The notes: generated by a model from the letters alone, not told the origin. DNA of 64,000 nt from Lachnospiraceae bacterium (GCA_022769665.1 JALEIR010000014.1:48599-112598); one strand, 5' to 3'. Counted from the first letter of the stretch, positions 7,898 through 17,042 are shown. Made by a program: numbers and translations.

Positions 7898-10800
7898 ATG
7901 TATAAACAGGTTGACACGAATCTGAATTTTGTGGAACGCGAGAAAGCGGTGGAGAAGTTCTGGAAGGATAATGACATTTTCAGAAAAAGTATTGACAGCA
8001 GAAAGGAAGGCCCCACATATACCTTTTACGACGGCCCGCCCACTGCAAACGGTAAACCGCACATAGGTCATGTAGAGACCCGTACCATCAAGGATATGAT
8101 TCCCAGATACCGCACCATGAAAGGTTATATGGTACCCAGAAAAGCGGGCTGGGATACTCACGGACTGCCCGTGGAATTAGAGGTGGAGAAGCTTCTGGGA
8201 TTGGACGGCAAGGAGCAGATTGAGGAATACGGCCTCGCACCTTTTATTGACAAATGTAAGGAGAGTGTCTGGAAGTATAAGGGTATGTGGGAGGATTTCT
8301 CCGCAACGGTCGGTTTCTGGGCAGACATGGATAATCCTTATGTTACCTATGATGACAATTTTATCGAGTCCGAGTGGTGGGCTTTGAAGACCATCTGGGA
8401 CAAGGGGCTGCTTTACAAGGGTTTTAAGATTGTTCCTTATTGTCCGCGCTGCGGTACCCCTCTTTCCAGCCATGAGGTGGCTCAGGGCTATAAGGCTGTG
8501 AAGGAACGTTCTGCCATTGTCAGATTTAAGTGCGTTGGCGAGGATGCGTATTTCCTGGCCTGGACCACAACTCCCTGGACTCTGCCCTCCAACGTTGCGC
8601 TCTGCGTGAATCCGGATGAAACCTATTGTAAGGTAAAGGCAGCGGACGGACGTACCTATTATATGGCCCAGGCTTTACTGGACACTGTTCTCGGCGGACT
8701 GGCTGAGGAGGGAAAGCCGGCATATGAGATATTGGAGACATATAAGGGTAAGGAATTGGAATACAAGGAGTATGAGCCCTTGTATGCCTGCGCCGGAGAA
8801 GCGGCAAAGAAGCAGAATAAGAAGGGACATTATGTGACATGTGACACATATGTCACAATGTCAGACGGTACCGGAATTGTACACATTGCACCTGCATTCG
8901 GTGAAGACGATGCCAATGTTGGAAGAAAATATGACCTGCCTTTTGTACAGTTTGTGGACGGAAAGGGTGATTTGACGGCGGAGACTCCCTATGCCGGAAA
9001 ATTCGTGAAGGATGCTGATCCCGAGGTGTTGAAAGACCTGGATGCGGAGGGAAAACTGTTTGCTGCGCCTAAGTTTGAGCATGATTATCCCTTCTGTTGG
9101 AGATGCGATACTCCTCTGATTTATTATGCGAGAGAATCCTGGTTCATCAAGATGACGGCTGTTCGCGATGACCTGGTTCGCAACAATAAGACAATCAACT
9201 GGATTCCCGCTTCCATCGGAGAAGGACGATTCGGCAATTGGCTGGAGAATATACAGGACTGGGGTGTTTCCCGTAACCGTTACTGGGGTACTCCTCTGAA
9301 TATTTGGGAATGTGAATGCGGGCATATGCTTTCTGTGGGAAGCCGTGAGGAACTGTATCGTTTGAGCGGAAATGAGGATGCGAAGACGGTTGAATTCCAC
9401 AGACCTTATATCGATGCCATCACCATTCCTTGTCCTAAGTGCGGAAAGACCATGCATCGTGTGCCGGAGGTAATCGACTGCTGGTTTGATTCCGGTGCAA
9501 TGCCTTTTGCGCAGCACCACTATCCTTTTGAGAACAAGGAACTGTTTGAACAGCAGTTCCCCGCAAAGTTTATTTCAGAGGCTGTAGACCAGACCAGAGG
9601 CTGGTTCTATTCCCTGTTGGCAGAGTCAACCCTGTTGTTCAACAAGGCGCCTTACGAGAATGTCATTGTTCTGGGACATGTGCAGGATGAGAACGGTCAG
9701 AAGATGAGTAAATCCAAAGGGAATGCCGTAGATCCCTTTGAGGCGTTGCAGGAGTACGGCGCTGCTGCCATCAGATGGTACTTCTATACGAGCTCTGCAC
9801 CCTGGCTGCCCAAGCGTTTCTCCGGCAAAGCCGTAATGGAAGGTCAGCGTAAGTTCATGGGAACTTTGTGGAACACATACGCATTCTTTGTGCTGTATGC
9901 AAACATTGACAGTTTTGATGCTACGAAATACAAGCTGGAATATGATAAGCTGCCGGTTATGGATAAGTGGCTTCTGTCCAAGCTGAATACCGTTGTGGGT
10001 GAAGTAGACGATAATCTTGACAAGTACCGTATCCCGGAGGCGGCAAAGGCCCTGCAGGATTTTGTGGATGAGATGAGTAACTGGTATGTGCGCCGCAGCC
10101 GTGAGCGTTTCTGGGCAAAAGGTATGGAGCAGGATAAAATCAATGCTTATATGACGCTGTATACTGCGCTTGTGACAATCTGTAAGGCAGCGGCTCCCAT
10201 GATTCCTTTTATGACAGAGGATATCTATCAGAATCTGGTGCGCAGTATTGATGCGAATGCTCCCGAGAGCATTCACCTCTGCGACTTCCCTGTTGTAGAG
10301 ACAGCTTATATTGATAAGGAGCTGGAGGAAGACATGGAAGATGTTCTGGATGCTGTTGTCATGGGCAGAGCTTGCCGCAACGATGCAGCCATCAAGAACC
10401 GTCAGCCCATCAGCAGAATGTATATAAAGGCAGACTTTACGTTGAGCGCATTCTATACGGATATCATTGAGGATGAGTTGAATGTCAAGGAGGTTGTATT
10501 TACCGATGATGTTAGAGATTTCACCTCATACACCTTTAAACCCCAGCTTCGGACCGTTGGACCCAAGTATGGAAAACAACTGGGCGGAATTCAGAAAACG
10601 CTGGCGTCCCTTGATGGAAATGCTGCAATGGATGACCTGAATGCAAACGGAAAGCTGACCTTTGACGTGAACGGTGTCATTGTAGAACTGACCAAGGATG
10701 ACCTGCTCATTGACATGGCGCAGAAGGAAGGCTATGTGTCTCAGGAGGACAACAGGATGACGGTTGTCCTTGATACGAACCTGACGGAGGAGTTGATTGA

Positions 10801-11053
10801 GGAAGGCTTTGTATACGAAATCATCAGTAAGATTCAGACCATGCGTAAGGATGCAGGCTTTGAAGTAATGGATCATATCAGGGTATCCCTGAACGGCAAT
10901 GAAAAGCTGGCCGGACTGGCACGGAAGAATTCCGATGCCATCTGCGGAAAAGTTCTGGCCGAAGAACTGACAAGCGATAAGAACTTTGCAGTGGAAAAGG
11001 AATGGAACGTGAACGGAGAAAAGGTAGTCATTGCTGTTGAGAAAATTGGCTGA
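7898..11053 (+). CDS. ileS: Isoleucyl-tRNA synthetase, type-2 (long) form
   Basis: 1051-residue class I aminoacyl-tRNA synthetase. The HIGH motif is in PPTANGKPHIGHV (about 48-59) and KMSKS is near 602-606 (KMSKSKGNAVDP). CP1 editing-domain motifs WTTTPWTLPSN and a C-terminal tRNA-binding region are present. Length and the PPTANG..HIGHV wording fit the type-2 (eukaryote/archaea-like) IleRS, which in other species is less sensitive to mupirocin; resistance here is inference. SD AAGGAAGG precedes ATG 7898. It sits directly behind an isoleucine T-box. Confidence 0.97.
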   Translation: MYKQVDTNLNFVEREKAVEKFWKDNDIFRKSIDSRKEGPTYTFYDGPPTANGKPHIGHVETRTIKDMIPRYRTMKGYMVPRKAGWDTHGLPVELEVEKLLGLDGKEQIEEYGLAPFIDKCKESVWKYKGMWEDFSATVGFWADMDNPYVTYDDNFIESEWWALKTIWDKGLLYKGFKIVPYCPRCGTPLSSHEVAQGYKAVKERSAIVRFKCVGEDAYFLAWTTTPWTLPSNVALCVNPDETYCKVKAADGRTYYMAQALLDTVLGGLAEEGKPAYEILETYKGKELEYKEYEPLYACAGEAAKKQNKKGHYVTCDTYVTMSDGTGIVHIAPAFGEDDANVGRKYDLPFVQFVDGKGDLTAETPYAGKFVKDADPEVLKDLDAEGKLFAAPKFEHDYPFCWRCDTPLIYYARESWFIKMTAVRDDLVRNNKTINWIPASIGEGRFGNWLENIQDWGVSRNRYWGTPLNIWECECGHMLSVGSREELYRLSGNEDAKTVEFHRPYIDAITIPCPKCGKTMHRVPEVIDCWFDSGAMPFAQHHYPFENKELFEQQFPAKFISEAVDQTRGWFYSLLAESTLLFNKAPYENVIVLGHVQDENGQKMSKSKGNAVDPFEALQEYGAAAIRWYFYTSSAPWLPKRFSGKAVMEGQRKFMGTLWNTYAFFVLYANIDSFDATKYKLEYDKLPVMDKWLLSKLNTVVGEVDDNLDKYRIPEAAKALQDFVDEMSNWYVRRSRERFWAKGMEQDKINAYMTLYTALVTICKAAAPMIPFMTEDIYQNLVRSIDANAPESIHLCDFPVVETAYIDKELEEDMEDVLDAVVMGRACRNDAAIKNRQPISRMYIKADFTLSAFYTDIIEDELNVKEVVFTDDVRDFTSYTFKPQLRTVGPKYGKQLGGIQKTLASLDGNAAMDDLNANGKLTFDVNGVIVELTKDDLLIDMAQKEGYVSQEDNRMTVVLDTNLTEELIEEGFVYEIISKIQTMRKDAGFEVMDHIRVSLNGNEKLAGLARKNSDAICGKVLAEELTSDKNFAVEKEWNVNGEKVVIAVEKIG

Positions 11054-11067
11054 AAAGGAGAATGACA

Positions 11068-13566
11068 ATGAAGGGAACAATACAAAAGGCAGAAAAATCT
11101 GCAGAAAAGCCGAAATTCGACAAAGAACTCTTTAAAAGAAGTGTTGTCTACAATGTTAAGACCTTGTATCGTAAGGACCTGAATGAGGCGACTCCTCAGC
11201 AGGTGTTCCAGGCAGTTTCCCTGGCAATCAAGGATCGGATTATGGATAACTGGATTGATACCCAGAAGGCTTATGAAAAGCAGGATCCCAAGATGGTCTA
11301 TTATATGTCCATGGAGTTTCTGATGGGGCGTGCTCTGGGCAACAACATCATCAACTTACAGGCGTATGCACCTGTAAAGGAAGCACTGGAGGAGTTGGGG
11401 CTGGATTTGAACACCGTGGAAGATCAGGAGCCGGATGCTGCGCTGGGAAACGGCGGACTGGGGAGACTGGCTGCCTGCTTCCTGGACTCTCTTGCAACCC
11501 TGGGATACCCTGCATACGGCTGTGGTATCCGTTACCGTTACGGCATGTTCAAGCAGCAGATTAAGGACGGTTATCAGGTGGAGGTTCCCGACAACTGGCT
11601 GGAAAACGGCAACCCCTTTGAACTGCGCCGTCCCGAGTATGCGAAGGTTGTAAAGTTCGGAGGCCATGTCTCCATGCATTGTGACGAGTTTGGACGCAGC
11701 CATTTTGTGCAGGAAGATTATCAGGCTGTGAGAGCCATTCCCTTTGATTTTCCCATTGTGGGATACGGAAACGGTATTGTGAATACTCTGCGTATCTGGG
11801 ATGCGGAGCCCATAGAGGGCTTTCAGCTGGATTCCTTCGATAAGGGGGATTACCGCAAAGCGGTGGAACAGGAGAACCTGGCAAGAAATATCGTTGAGGT
11901 GCTTTATCCCAACGATAATCACTATGCCGGAAAAGAGCTGCGCCTGAAGCAGCAGTATTTCTTCATCTCCGCATCCGTACAGGAGGCAGTGGAAAAATTT
12001 ATGAGGAAACACGATGATATTCATCGTTTCCCGGAAAAGGTAACCTTCCAGCTCAATGATACCCATCCCACTGTGGCAATTCCGGAGTTGATGCGTATCC
12101 TTCTGGATGACTATAATCTGGGCTGGGATGAAGCATGGGACATCACCACCCGTACCTGTGCTTATACCAACCATACCATTATGGCGGAGGCTTTGGAAAA
12201 GTGGCCCATTGATTTGTTCCAGAGACTGCTTCCCAGAATTTACCAGATTGTGGAGGAAATCAACCGCCGCTTTGTGCAGCAGATTGAAGTAAAGTACGCC
12301 GGTACTTACGGTGTGGATGTGCAGGAGAAGATTCGCAAGATGGCTATTCTGTACAACGGACAGGTGAAGATGGCTCATATGGCCATTGTGGCAGGTTATT
12401 CCGTTAACGGTGTGGCAAGGCTTCATACCGAAATCTTAAAGAATCAGGAACTGAAGGACTTTTACGAGATGTTCCCCGAACGTTTCAATAATAAGACCAA
12501 CGGCATTACCCAGAGACGGTTCCTGCTTCACGGTAATCCTCTGCTGGCAGACTGGGTTACCTCCAAGGCAGGTAACGGATGGATTACAGACTTGCCTCAG
12601 ATTGCCAAGCTGAAAGATCTTGCTGATGACAAGAAAGCCCGCAAGGAGTTCATGGAAATAAAGTACAAGAACAAGCTTCGTCTGGCAAGCTATATACAGG
12701 AGCACAACGGCGTAACCGTTGACCCCAACTCAATCTTTGATGTACAGGTAAAACGTCTTCACGAATACAAGAGACAGTTGTTGAACATTTTGCATGTGAT
12801 GTATCTGTACAATGAATTGAAGGCGAAGCCGGATACGGAGTTCTATCCCAGAACCTTTATTTTCGGGGCAAAGGCTGCGGCAGGCTACCGCAACGCGAAG
12901 CTGACCATCAAGCTGATTAATTCCGTTGCGGATGTAGTAAATAATGACGCATCCATTGGTGGAAAGCTGAAGGTAGTATTTATTGAGAACTACAATGTAT
13001 CCAACGCGGAGATTATTTTTGCGGCAGCAGATGTGTCCGAACAGATTTCAACCGCCAGCAAGGAGGCCTCCGGTACAGGAAACATGAAGTTCATGCTGAA
13101 CGGTGCCCTGACCCTTGGAACTATGGACGGTGCAAACGTTGAGATTGTTGAGGAGGTTGGTGCGGAAAATGCTTTTATATTCGGCCTATCCTCAGATGAG
13201 GTCATCAATTACGAGAACAACGGCGGCTATAATCCTATGGATATATATAACAGTGATAAGGATATCCGAAAGGTGGTTGACCAGCTGATTGACGGAACCT
13301 ATTCCTCTGACAGGGAGCTGTTCCGCCCCCTTTACAATTCTCTGCTGAATACCCTAAGCACTTCCAAGGCTGACACATACTTTATTCTGAAGGACTTCAG
13401 GTCCTACGCGGAAGCACAGAAAAAGGTAGAGGCTGCTTACAGAGACAGGGAAAGCTGGTCGAGAAGCGCAATCCTCAATGTGGCATGCTCCGGCAAATTT
13501 ACATCCGACAGAACCATCCAGCAGTATGTGGATGAAATTTGGCATCTGGATAAGGTGACGCTGTAA
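11068..13566 (+). CDS. glgP: Glycogen/maltodextrin phosphorylase
   Basis: 832 residues. It removes terminal alpha-1,4 glucose units with phosphate to give glucose-1-phosphate. The PLP-binding signature EASGTGNMKFMLNGA lies near residue 667-682, including the Schiff-base Lys of NMKF. Also present are MSMEFLMGRALGNN and DVQVKRLHEYKRQLLN, typical of GT35 enzymes. I chose ATG 11068 (spacing seven from GGAG) over 11062, only one base past the SD. The gap from ileS is 14 bp, so readthrough under T-box control is possible. An intrinsic terminator follows. Confidence 0.96.
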   Translation: MKGTIQKAEKSAEKPKFDKELFKRSVVYNVKTLYRKDLNEATPQQVFQAVSLAIKDRIMDNWIDTQKAYEKQDPKMVYYMSMEFLMGRALGNNIINLQAYAPVKEALEELGLDLNTVEDQEPDAALGNGGLGRLAACFLDSLATLGYPAYGCGIRYRYGMFKQQIKDGYQVEVPDNWLENGNPFELRRPEYAKVVKFGGHVSMHCDEFGRSHFVQEDYQAVRAIPFDFPIVGYGNGIVNTLRIWDAEPIEGFQLDSFDKGDYRKAVEQENLARNIVEVLYPNDNHYAGKELRLKQQYFFISASVQEAVEKFMRKHDDIHRFPEKVTFQLNDTHPTVAIPELMRILLDDYNLGWDEAWDITTRTCAYTNHTIMAEALEKWPIDLFQRLLPRIYQIVEEINRRFVQQIEVKYAGTYGVDVQEKIRKMAILYNGQVKMAHMAIVAGYSVNGVARLHTEILKNQELKDFYEMFPERFNNKTNGITQRRFLLHGNPLLADWVTSKAGNGWITDLPQIAKLKDLADDKKARKEFMEIKYKNKLRLASYIQEHNGVTVDPNSIFDVQVKRLHEYKRQLLNILHVMYLYNELKAKPDTEFYPRTFIFGAKAAAGYRNAKLTIKLINSVADVVNNDASIGGKLKVVFIENYNVSNAEIIFAAADVSEQISTASKEASGTGNMKFMLNGALTLGTMDGANVEIVEEVGAENAFIFGLSSDEVINYENNGGYNPMDIYNSDKDIRKVVDQLIDGTYSSDRELFRPLYNSLLNTLSTSKADTYFILKDFRSYAEAQKKVEAAYRDRESWSRSAILNVACSGKFTSDRTIQQYVDEIWHLDKVTL

Positions 13567-13593
13567 AAAATGAAGTAAATCATCAATAAAGAA

Positions 13594-13628
13594 GGGAACA
13601 TTTCCGGTGGTTGAAATGTTCCCTTTTT
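13594..13628. terminator. Intrinsic terminator after glgP (shared with convergent gene)
   Basis: Stem GGGAACATTTC/GAAATGTTCCC (11 bp) followed by TTTTT on the plus strand. It overlaps the stop of the convergent GGDEF gene and can act in both directions, though the minus-strand U-tract is weaker. Confidence 0.85.
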
Positions 13629-14496
13629 ATTGGATATTTCCGATATGGTATCCGGCCTTCCCGAAGGCCTTGGCAGTGTATAATGCCTTATCTACAGCTT
13701 TGTACAGAGTATCAAAACTGTAATTTCCGGAAGCAACGGGGACGATGCCGATGGAACAGCTCTGTTCCAGCTGATAACTGTTTAGCAGAGCGGTCACAGA
13801 GTTGATTACTGCCTGAGCCGTTTCCGCCGGAGAGCGGGACAGAAGGCTTTCTTCCGTCAAAATCAAAAATTCATCTCCGCCCACGCGCCCGATAATTGCT
13901 TCCCCGCCAAAGGTTTTTTGTAAGATTTGAGCTACAAGGGTAAGGATTTCGTCTCCCACGGGGTGTCCCAGAAAATCATTGATATATTTAAAGTTATCCA
14001 AATCTGTCATAAATAGGACATGGGGACTGTTTTCTGTCTGAAGACGTTGCAGCATATATTTTTCAGTATACATACGGTTTAGAAGACTTGTCAGTGAATC
14101 CTGTGTTCTTTCCTGCTCACAGACGGGATCAAAGGGAACGGACAGATGCAGGCTGTTGATCAGAGGAAGACCGGAAGCACTGAGGCTGCAGACACAGGAA
14201 CATCGTACCGAGGCGGCAAAGCCGTAAACGACACAACTGTAAGAGTTCAGGCTTCGGACAAGGCAATTCAGCCCCTGTTTACGGTTGTACAGATTATGAT
14301 GGGAGCAGATATTACTTCCTGAAATCAGCGCTGACCATCCCTGAACCACATTTGCATTGCACTCGTCAATGAAGACAAAGTTCTCTGAAAGTAAATGTAC
14401 CGTATTTTGCAGTTTTTCCCTGTTGCCTGACAAATAAGCATCCAATAGTATCTGTACAACTGCCAGACACTGCTGCTCGAAGGCTGATTCGTTCAT
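13627..14496 (-). CDS. GGDEF protein with small N-terminal domain
   Basis: 289 residues, cytoplasmic. The C-terminal GGDEF domain is complete: DSLTSLLNRMY, MTDLDNFKYINDFLGHPVGD, then RVGGDEF with GGDEF near 206-210, so diguanylate cyclase activity is likely. There is no RxxD site. The N-terminal 125 residues are Cys-rich (RCSCVC) and loosely like an NTF2/SnoaL-type sensory domain (NFVFIDE..VQGWSALISG); that is a guess. I start at ATG 14496 with GGGGGG upstream, because an earlier in-frame TTG lies within the promoter -10 region. Divergent from the small XRE regulator. Confidence 0.85.
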   Translation of the reverse strand: MNESAFEQQCLAVVQILLDAYLSGNREKLQNTVHLLSENFVFIDECNANVVQGWSALISGSNICSHHNLYNRKQGLNCLVRSLNSYSCVVYGFAASVRCSCVCSLSASGLPLINSLHLSVPFDPVCEQERTQDSLTSLLNRMYTEKYMLQRLQTENSPHVLFMTDLDNFKYINDFLGHPVGDEILTLVAQILQKTFGGEAIIGRVGGDEFLILTEESLLSRSPAETAQAVINSVTALLNSYQLEQSCSIGIVPVASGNYSFDTLYKAVDKALYTAKAFGKAGYHIGNIQ

Positions 14497-14535
14497 TTGT
14501 AATTTTCCCCCCGTTAGCCAGTGTGGTATAAGCAA

Positions 14536-14564
14536 ATTATAGAGTTTATAACTCTAAAATTCAA
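14536..14564 (-). promoter_or_regulatory. Strong promoter with internal dyad, for the leftward GGDEF gene
   Basis: Minus strand: TTGAAT (14564-14559), 17-bp spacer, TATAAT (14541-14536). The spacer holds an inverted repeat TAGAGTT-TAT-AACTCTA (14540-14556 on plus), placed exactly between -35 and -10 like a repressor operator. The divergent XRE-family gene next to it is the obvious candidate binder (inference). Confidence 0.65.
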
Positions 14565-14628
14565 GGAAATACTAGTGTGTGAATTATACTTAATTACACA
14601 GAGATTCGGTATTTCGAGGGACAGGGAA

Positions 14629-14853
14629 ATGAATTATAATGAGAGGATTCGCAATCTGCGGGAAACGCATTTTTACACGCAGCAGAGGATAGCAGGCTTA
14701 CTCAACGTGGGTCAGCGGACATACTGTGATTATGAAAGCGGTAAGACACGTATTCCGGTGGACAGTCTGATTACGCTGGCAAAATTTTATAACGTGAGTA
14801 TGGATTATATATCCGGGGTGACGGATAAGATAACACCGTTTCCCAAACACTGA
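14629..14853 (+). CDS. Small XRE-family (Cro/CI-type) regulator
   Basis: 74-residue single-domain DNA-binding protein. The five-helix HTH_3 fold is plain: NERIRNLRE, TQQRIAGLLNVGQRTYCDYE as helix-turn-helix, then IPVDSLITLAKFYNVSMDYI. There is no effector domain. I chose ATG 14629 because GAGGG lies eight bases upstream; the upstream in-frame extension falls across the divergent promoter. Divergent from a GGDEF gene whose promoter carries a dyad, and followed by a terminator and a short peptide gene, so it may be a local switch for either. Confidence 0.85.
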   Translation: MNYNERIRNLRETHFYTQQRIAGLLNVGQRTYCDYESGKTRIPVDSLITLAKFYNVSMDYISGVTDKITPFPKH

Positions 14854-14889
14854 TGGGTGAAAGCAGAAAACTGTTTTCACCCATTTTTT
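14853..14889 (+). terminator. Intrinsic terminator after the XRE gene
   Basis: Stem ATGGGTGAAAGCAG/CTGTTTTCACCCAT (14 pairs, one G-U), AAAA loop, then six T. It begins on the last base of the stop codon. Confidence 0.85.
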
Positions 14890-14899
14890 GTAAAAACAG

Positions 14900-14928
14900 T
14901 TGACAGATGAAAAACATTGTGGTTGAAT
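14900..14928 (+). promoter_or_regulatory. Promoter for the 26-residue peptide gene
   Basis: TTGACA (14900-14905, perfect), 17-bp spacer, TTGAAT (14923-14928, four of six). It lies directly behind the XRE terminator and 60 bp before the peptide start. Confidence 0.6.
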
Positions 14929-14987
14929 AATACATGTCGGCAGCTTAGTCACCTGCAGATAATATGAAAGAAAGAGAGGTAACGAAA

Positions 14988-15068
14988 ATGACTTTATCGG
15001 TATTGGTAATGAATGAATTCCATAAAGTGAAGAGTAATGACATTGTTACCTCGGTTTCGCTTACATAG
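14988..15068 (+). CDS. Short peptide, 26 residues, unknown
   Basis: Open frame ATG to TAG with a good SD (AGAGAGG, about eight bases upstream), its own consensus promoter at 14900 and a strong terminator at 15114, so it looks like a real monocistronic unit. The peptide runs MTLSVLVMNEFHKVKSND then IVTSVSLT, with no Cys and no clear signal peptide. The NEFHKVK wording also resembles the cytoplasmic start of ABC-2/bacitracin-type permeases, so it may be the stub of a deleted transporter. It is encoded just after a bare XRE regulator. Function unknown. Confidence 0.5.
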   Translation: MTLSVLVMNEFHKVKSNDIVTSVSLT

Positions 15069-15113
15069 TTATTTTGCGTATCGTGCAATCTAATCTAATG
15101 AGTAATACTTTTT

Positions 15114-15143
15114 ATCCGGGCAACTTTTGCCCGGATTTTTTTT
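15114..15143 (+). terminator. Intrinsic terminator after the short peptide gene
   Basis: Perfect stem ATCCGGGCAA/TTGCCCGGAT with a three-base loop and eight T. Confidence 0.9.
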
Positions 15144-15145
15144 GT

Positions 15146-15270
15146 GCGAGCAGCGAGGAAAGCTGTGCGGGCGCTTGCGCACGGCACAGTTTGACGAGCG
15201 CCGCAGCAACGAGAGGCGAAGCCAAGAGTCGGAGCGAGCAGCGAGGAAAGCTGTGCGGGCGCTTGCGCAC
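15146..15270. repeat. 37-bp perfect direct repeat, two copies, GC-rich
   Basis: Identical 37-mers at 15146-15182 and 15234-15270 (88-bp period), starting GCGAGCAGCGAGGAAAGC and ending in a small hairpin GTGCG..CGCAC. The block is far richer in GC than its surroundings and lies between a terminator and the ABC exporter start. No coding sense is evident. It may be a dispersed intergenic repeat of this lineage. Confidence 0.8.
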
Positions 15271-15314
15271 AGGTATACGAAACCGGGGGAAAGAGAAAGA
15301 CAGGAGGGGATGTT

Positions 15315-17042
15315 TTGAAAAAGTTAAGTAAGTATGTTCTTCCGTTCTGGAAGAGCTATCTGTTTGCCATAGTCAGTCTGATTCTGGCAATTCTGCTGGA
15401 GATGCTGACACCGCAGGTTACAAAGATTATCGTGAATGAATCCTTTGTGGGCGGTGACTTTTCCAGATTTGGAATACTGTTGGCGGCGCTGGTGGTTTTG
15501 GGTATCGGCAGAAGTGTATTCGGATATTTCAAGGAGTTTACTTTCGACAGGAACAGCCAGACCATCGGAACGCAGATGAGAAAGGATTTATTTGCTCATA
15601 TCCAGACACTTTCCATGGACTATTTTGACAACACGAACACCGGAGAACTGATGGCCCGGGTCAAAGATGATGTGGATAAGGTGAAGGATGCATTCGGCAT
15701 GACAGGCATGCTGATTGTGCAGATTGCGCTCTACATTGTGTCGGTATTGTACTGTATGTTTGCCTTGAGCCCGTTGCTGGGGCTTTTGCCTCTTGCGGTT
15801 ATGATTTTCGGTGCAGCCATGAGCTTTGTACTGGAGAAAAAATTCGATAAGGTATACACGGACCTCAGCGAAGAAAATGCGGCGCTGACCACCGTAGCGG
15901 AGGAGAATCTGGCCGGAGTAAGAACGGTGAAAGCGTTCGCAAGGGAAAAGTTCGAGATATCCAAGTTTGCAAAGCGCAACCGGCATTATTATGAGCTGAA
16001 CATGGAGCAAACCAGACTGATGACCAGATATTATCCCATATATCAGTTTATCGGAGCTATACTTCCCGTTGTGTGTGCGATTTTGGGAGGACTTCTGGTA
16101 ATCCGAAATAAGATGGACCTGGGTTCTCTGGTGGCTTTTGTAGAATATTCCCGTGACTGCACTTGGCCGCTGGATATGTTTGCGGAGCTTGCAAACGAAC
16201 TTTCATCCTCCTTTGCATCCTACAAGAAGGTAAAGGCAATTGCAGATGAAAAGCCCAAGCTGCATGAAAGCGGTAATCCCGTGCATTTGGATGAAATACA
16301 GGGTAATCTGAAATTTGAAAATGTGGCGCTTACACTGGACGGCAATACGATTCTGGAGAACATTGATTTTGAACTTCCCAGAGGGAAGACCCTGGGTATC
16401 ATGGGCGCTACCGGTTCCGGAAAAAGCTCAGTCATCAATTTGCTGCAGCGCTTTTATGATCCGTCTGAGGGAAAAGTTTCCATTGACAGTGTAGATATAC
16501 GGGATATGGAACTTTCACAGGTGCGCAGTACCAGTGCGGTAGTCTTACAGGATGTTTTTTTGTTTTCTGATACCATTGAGGAGAACATCAAGATGGGAAA
16601 ACGTGCCACTATGGAGTTCCCGGAGGTAAAAAGGGCTGCACAGATGGCTCAGGCAAAGGATTTCATTGAAAAGATGGATGAGCAGTACAGCACGGTTATC
16701 GGTGAAAAAGGAGTGGGACTTTCAGGCGGACAGAAGCAGAGAATCAGTATCGCCAGAGCAATCTCCAAGAAGAGTCCCATACTTGTGTTGGACGACTCAA
16801 CTTCGGCTTTGGATATGGAGACCGAGCGTGAAATACAGCAGATGTTAAAAACAATAACAGATTCATCCAAGATTATCATTGCACACAGAATATCTGCGGT
16901 GCGCAGTGCGGATGAAATCATATATCTTGATAAGGGTAGGATAGCCGAGAGGGGTACTCATGAGGAATTGATGGCTATGGAGGGACTCTATTATGCAACA
17001 TATATGGCACAATACCCTGAGCAGAGGAAAGAGGTGATCTAG
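15315..17042 (+). CDS. ABC exporter half, degenerate-ATPase subunit of a heterodimer
   Basis: 575 residues: six-helix transmembrane domain (about 1-310) and a nucleotide-binding domain. Walker A is GATGSGKSS (about 364-372), signature LSGGQ near 470, Walker B ILVLDDSTSALD near 488-499. The residue after the Walker B Asp is Asp, not the catalytic Glu, as in the non-hydrolysing half of BmrCD/TM287-288-type heterodimeric multidrug exporters. TTG 15315 follows AGGAGGGG; a nearby ATG is closed at once by a stop. The next gene starts on the base after its stop, but that partner is broken by an amber codon. Confidence 0.92.
   Translation: MKKLSKYVLPFWKSYLFAIVSLILAILLEMLTPQVTKIIVNESFVGGDFSRFGILLAALVVLGIGRSVFGYFKEFTFDRNSQTIGTQMRKDLFAHIQTLSMDYFDNTNTGELMARVKDDVDKVKDAFGMTGMLIVQIALYIVSVLYCMFALSPLLGLLPLAVMIFGAAMSFVLEKKFDKVYTDLSEENAALTTVAEENLAGVRTVKAFAREKFEISKFAKRNRHYYELNMEQTRLMTRYYPIYQFIGAILPVVCAILGGLLVIRNKMDLGSLVAFVEYSRDCTWPLDMFAELANELSSSFASYKKVKAIADEKPKLHESGNPVHLDEIQGNLKFENVALTLDGNTILENIDFELPRGKTLGIMGATGSGKSSVINLLQRFYDPSEGKVSIDSVDIRDMELSQVRSTSAVVLQDVFLFSDTIEENIKMGKRATMEFPEVKRAAQMAQAKDFIEKMDEQYSTVIGEKGVGLSGGQKQRISIARAISKKSPILVLDDSTSALDMETEREIQQMLKTITDSSKIIIAHRISAVRSADEIIYLDKGRIAERGTHEELMAMEGLYYATYMAQYPEQRKEVI

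Noticed and set aside
9626..12426. Long minus-strand frames opposite ileS and glgP
   Set aside because: They mirror codon structure of strongly conserved plus-strand enzymes and have His/Cys-rich nonsense composition.
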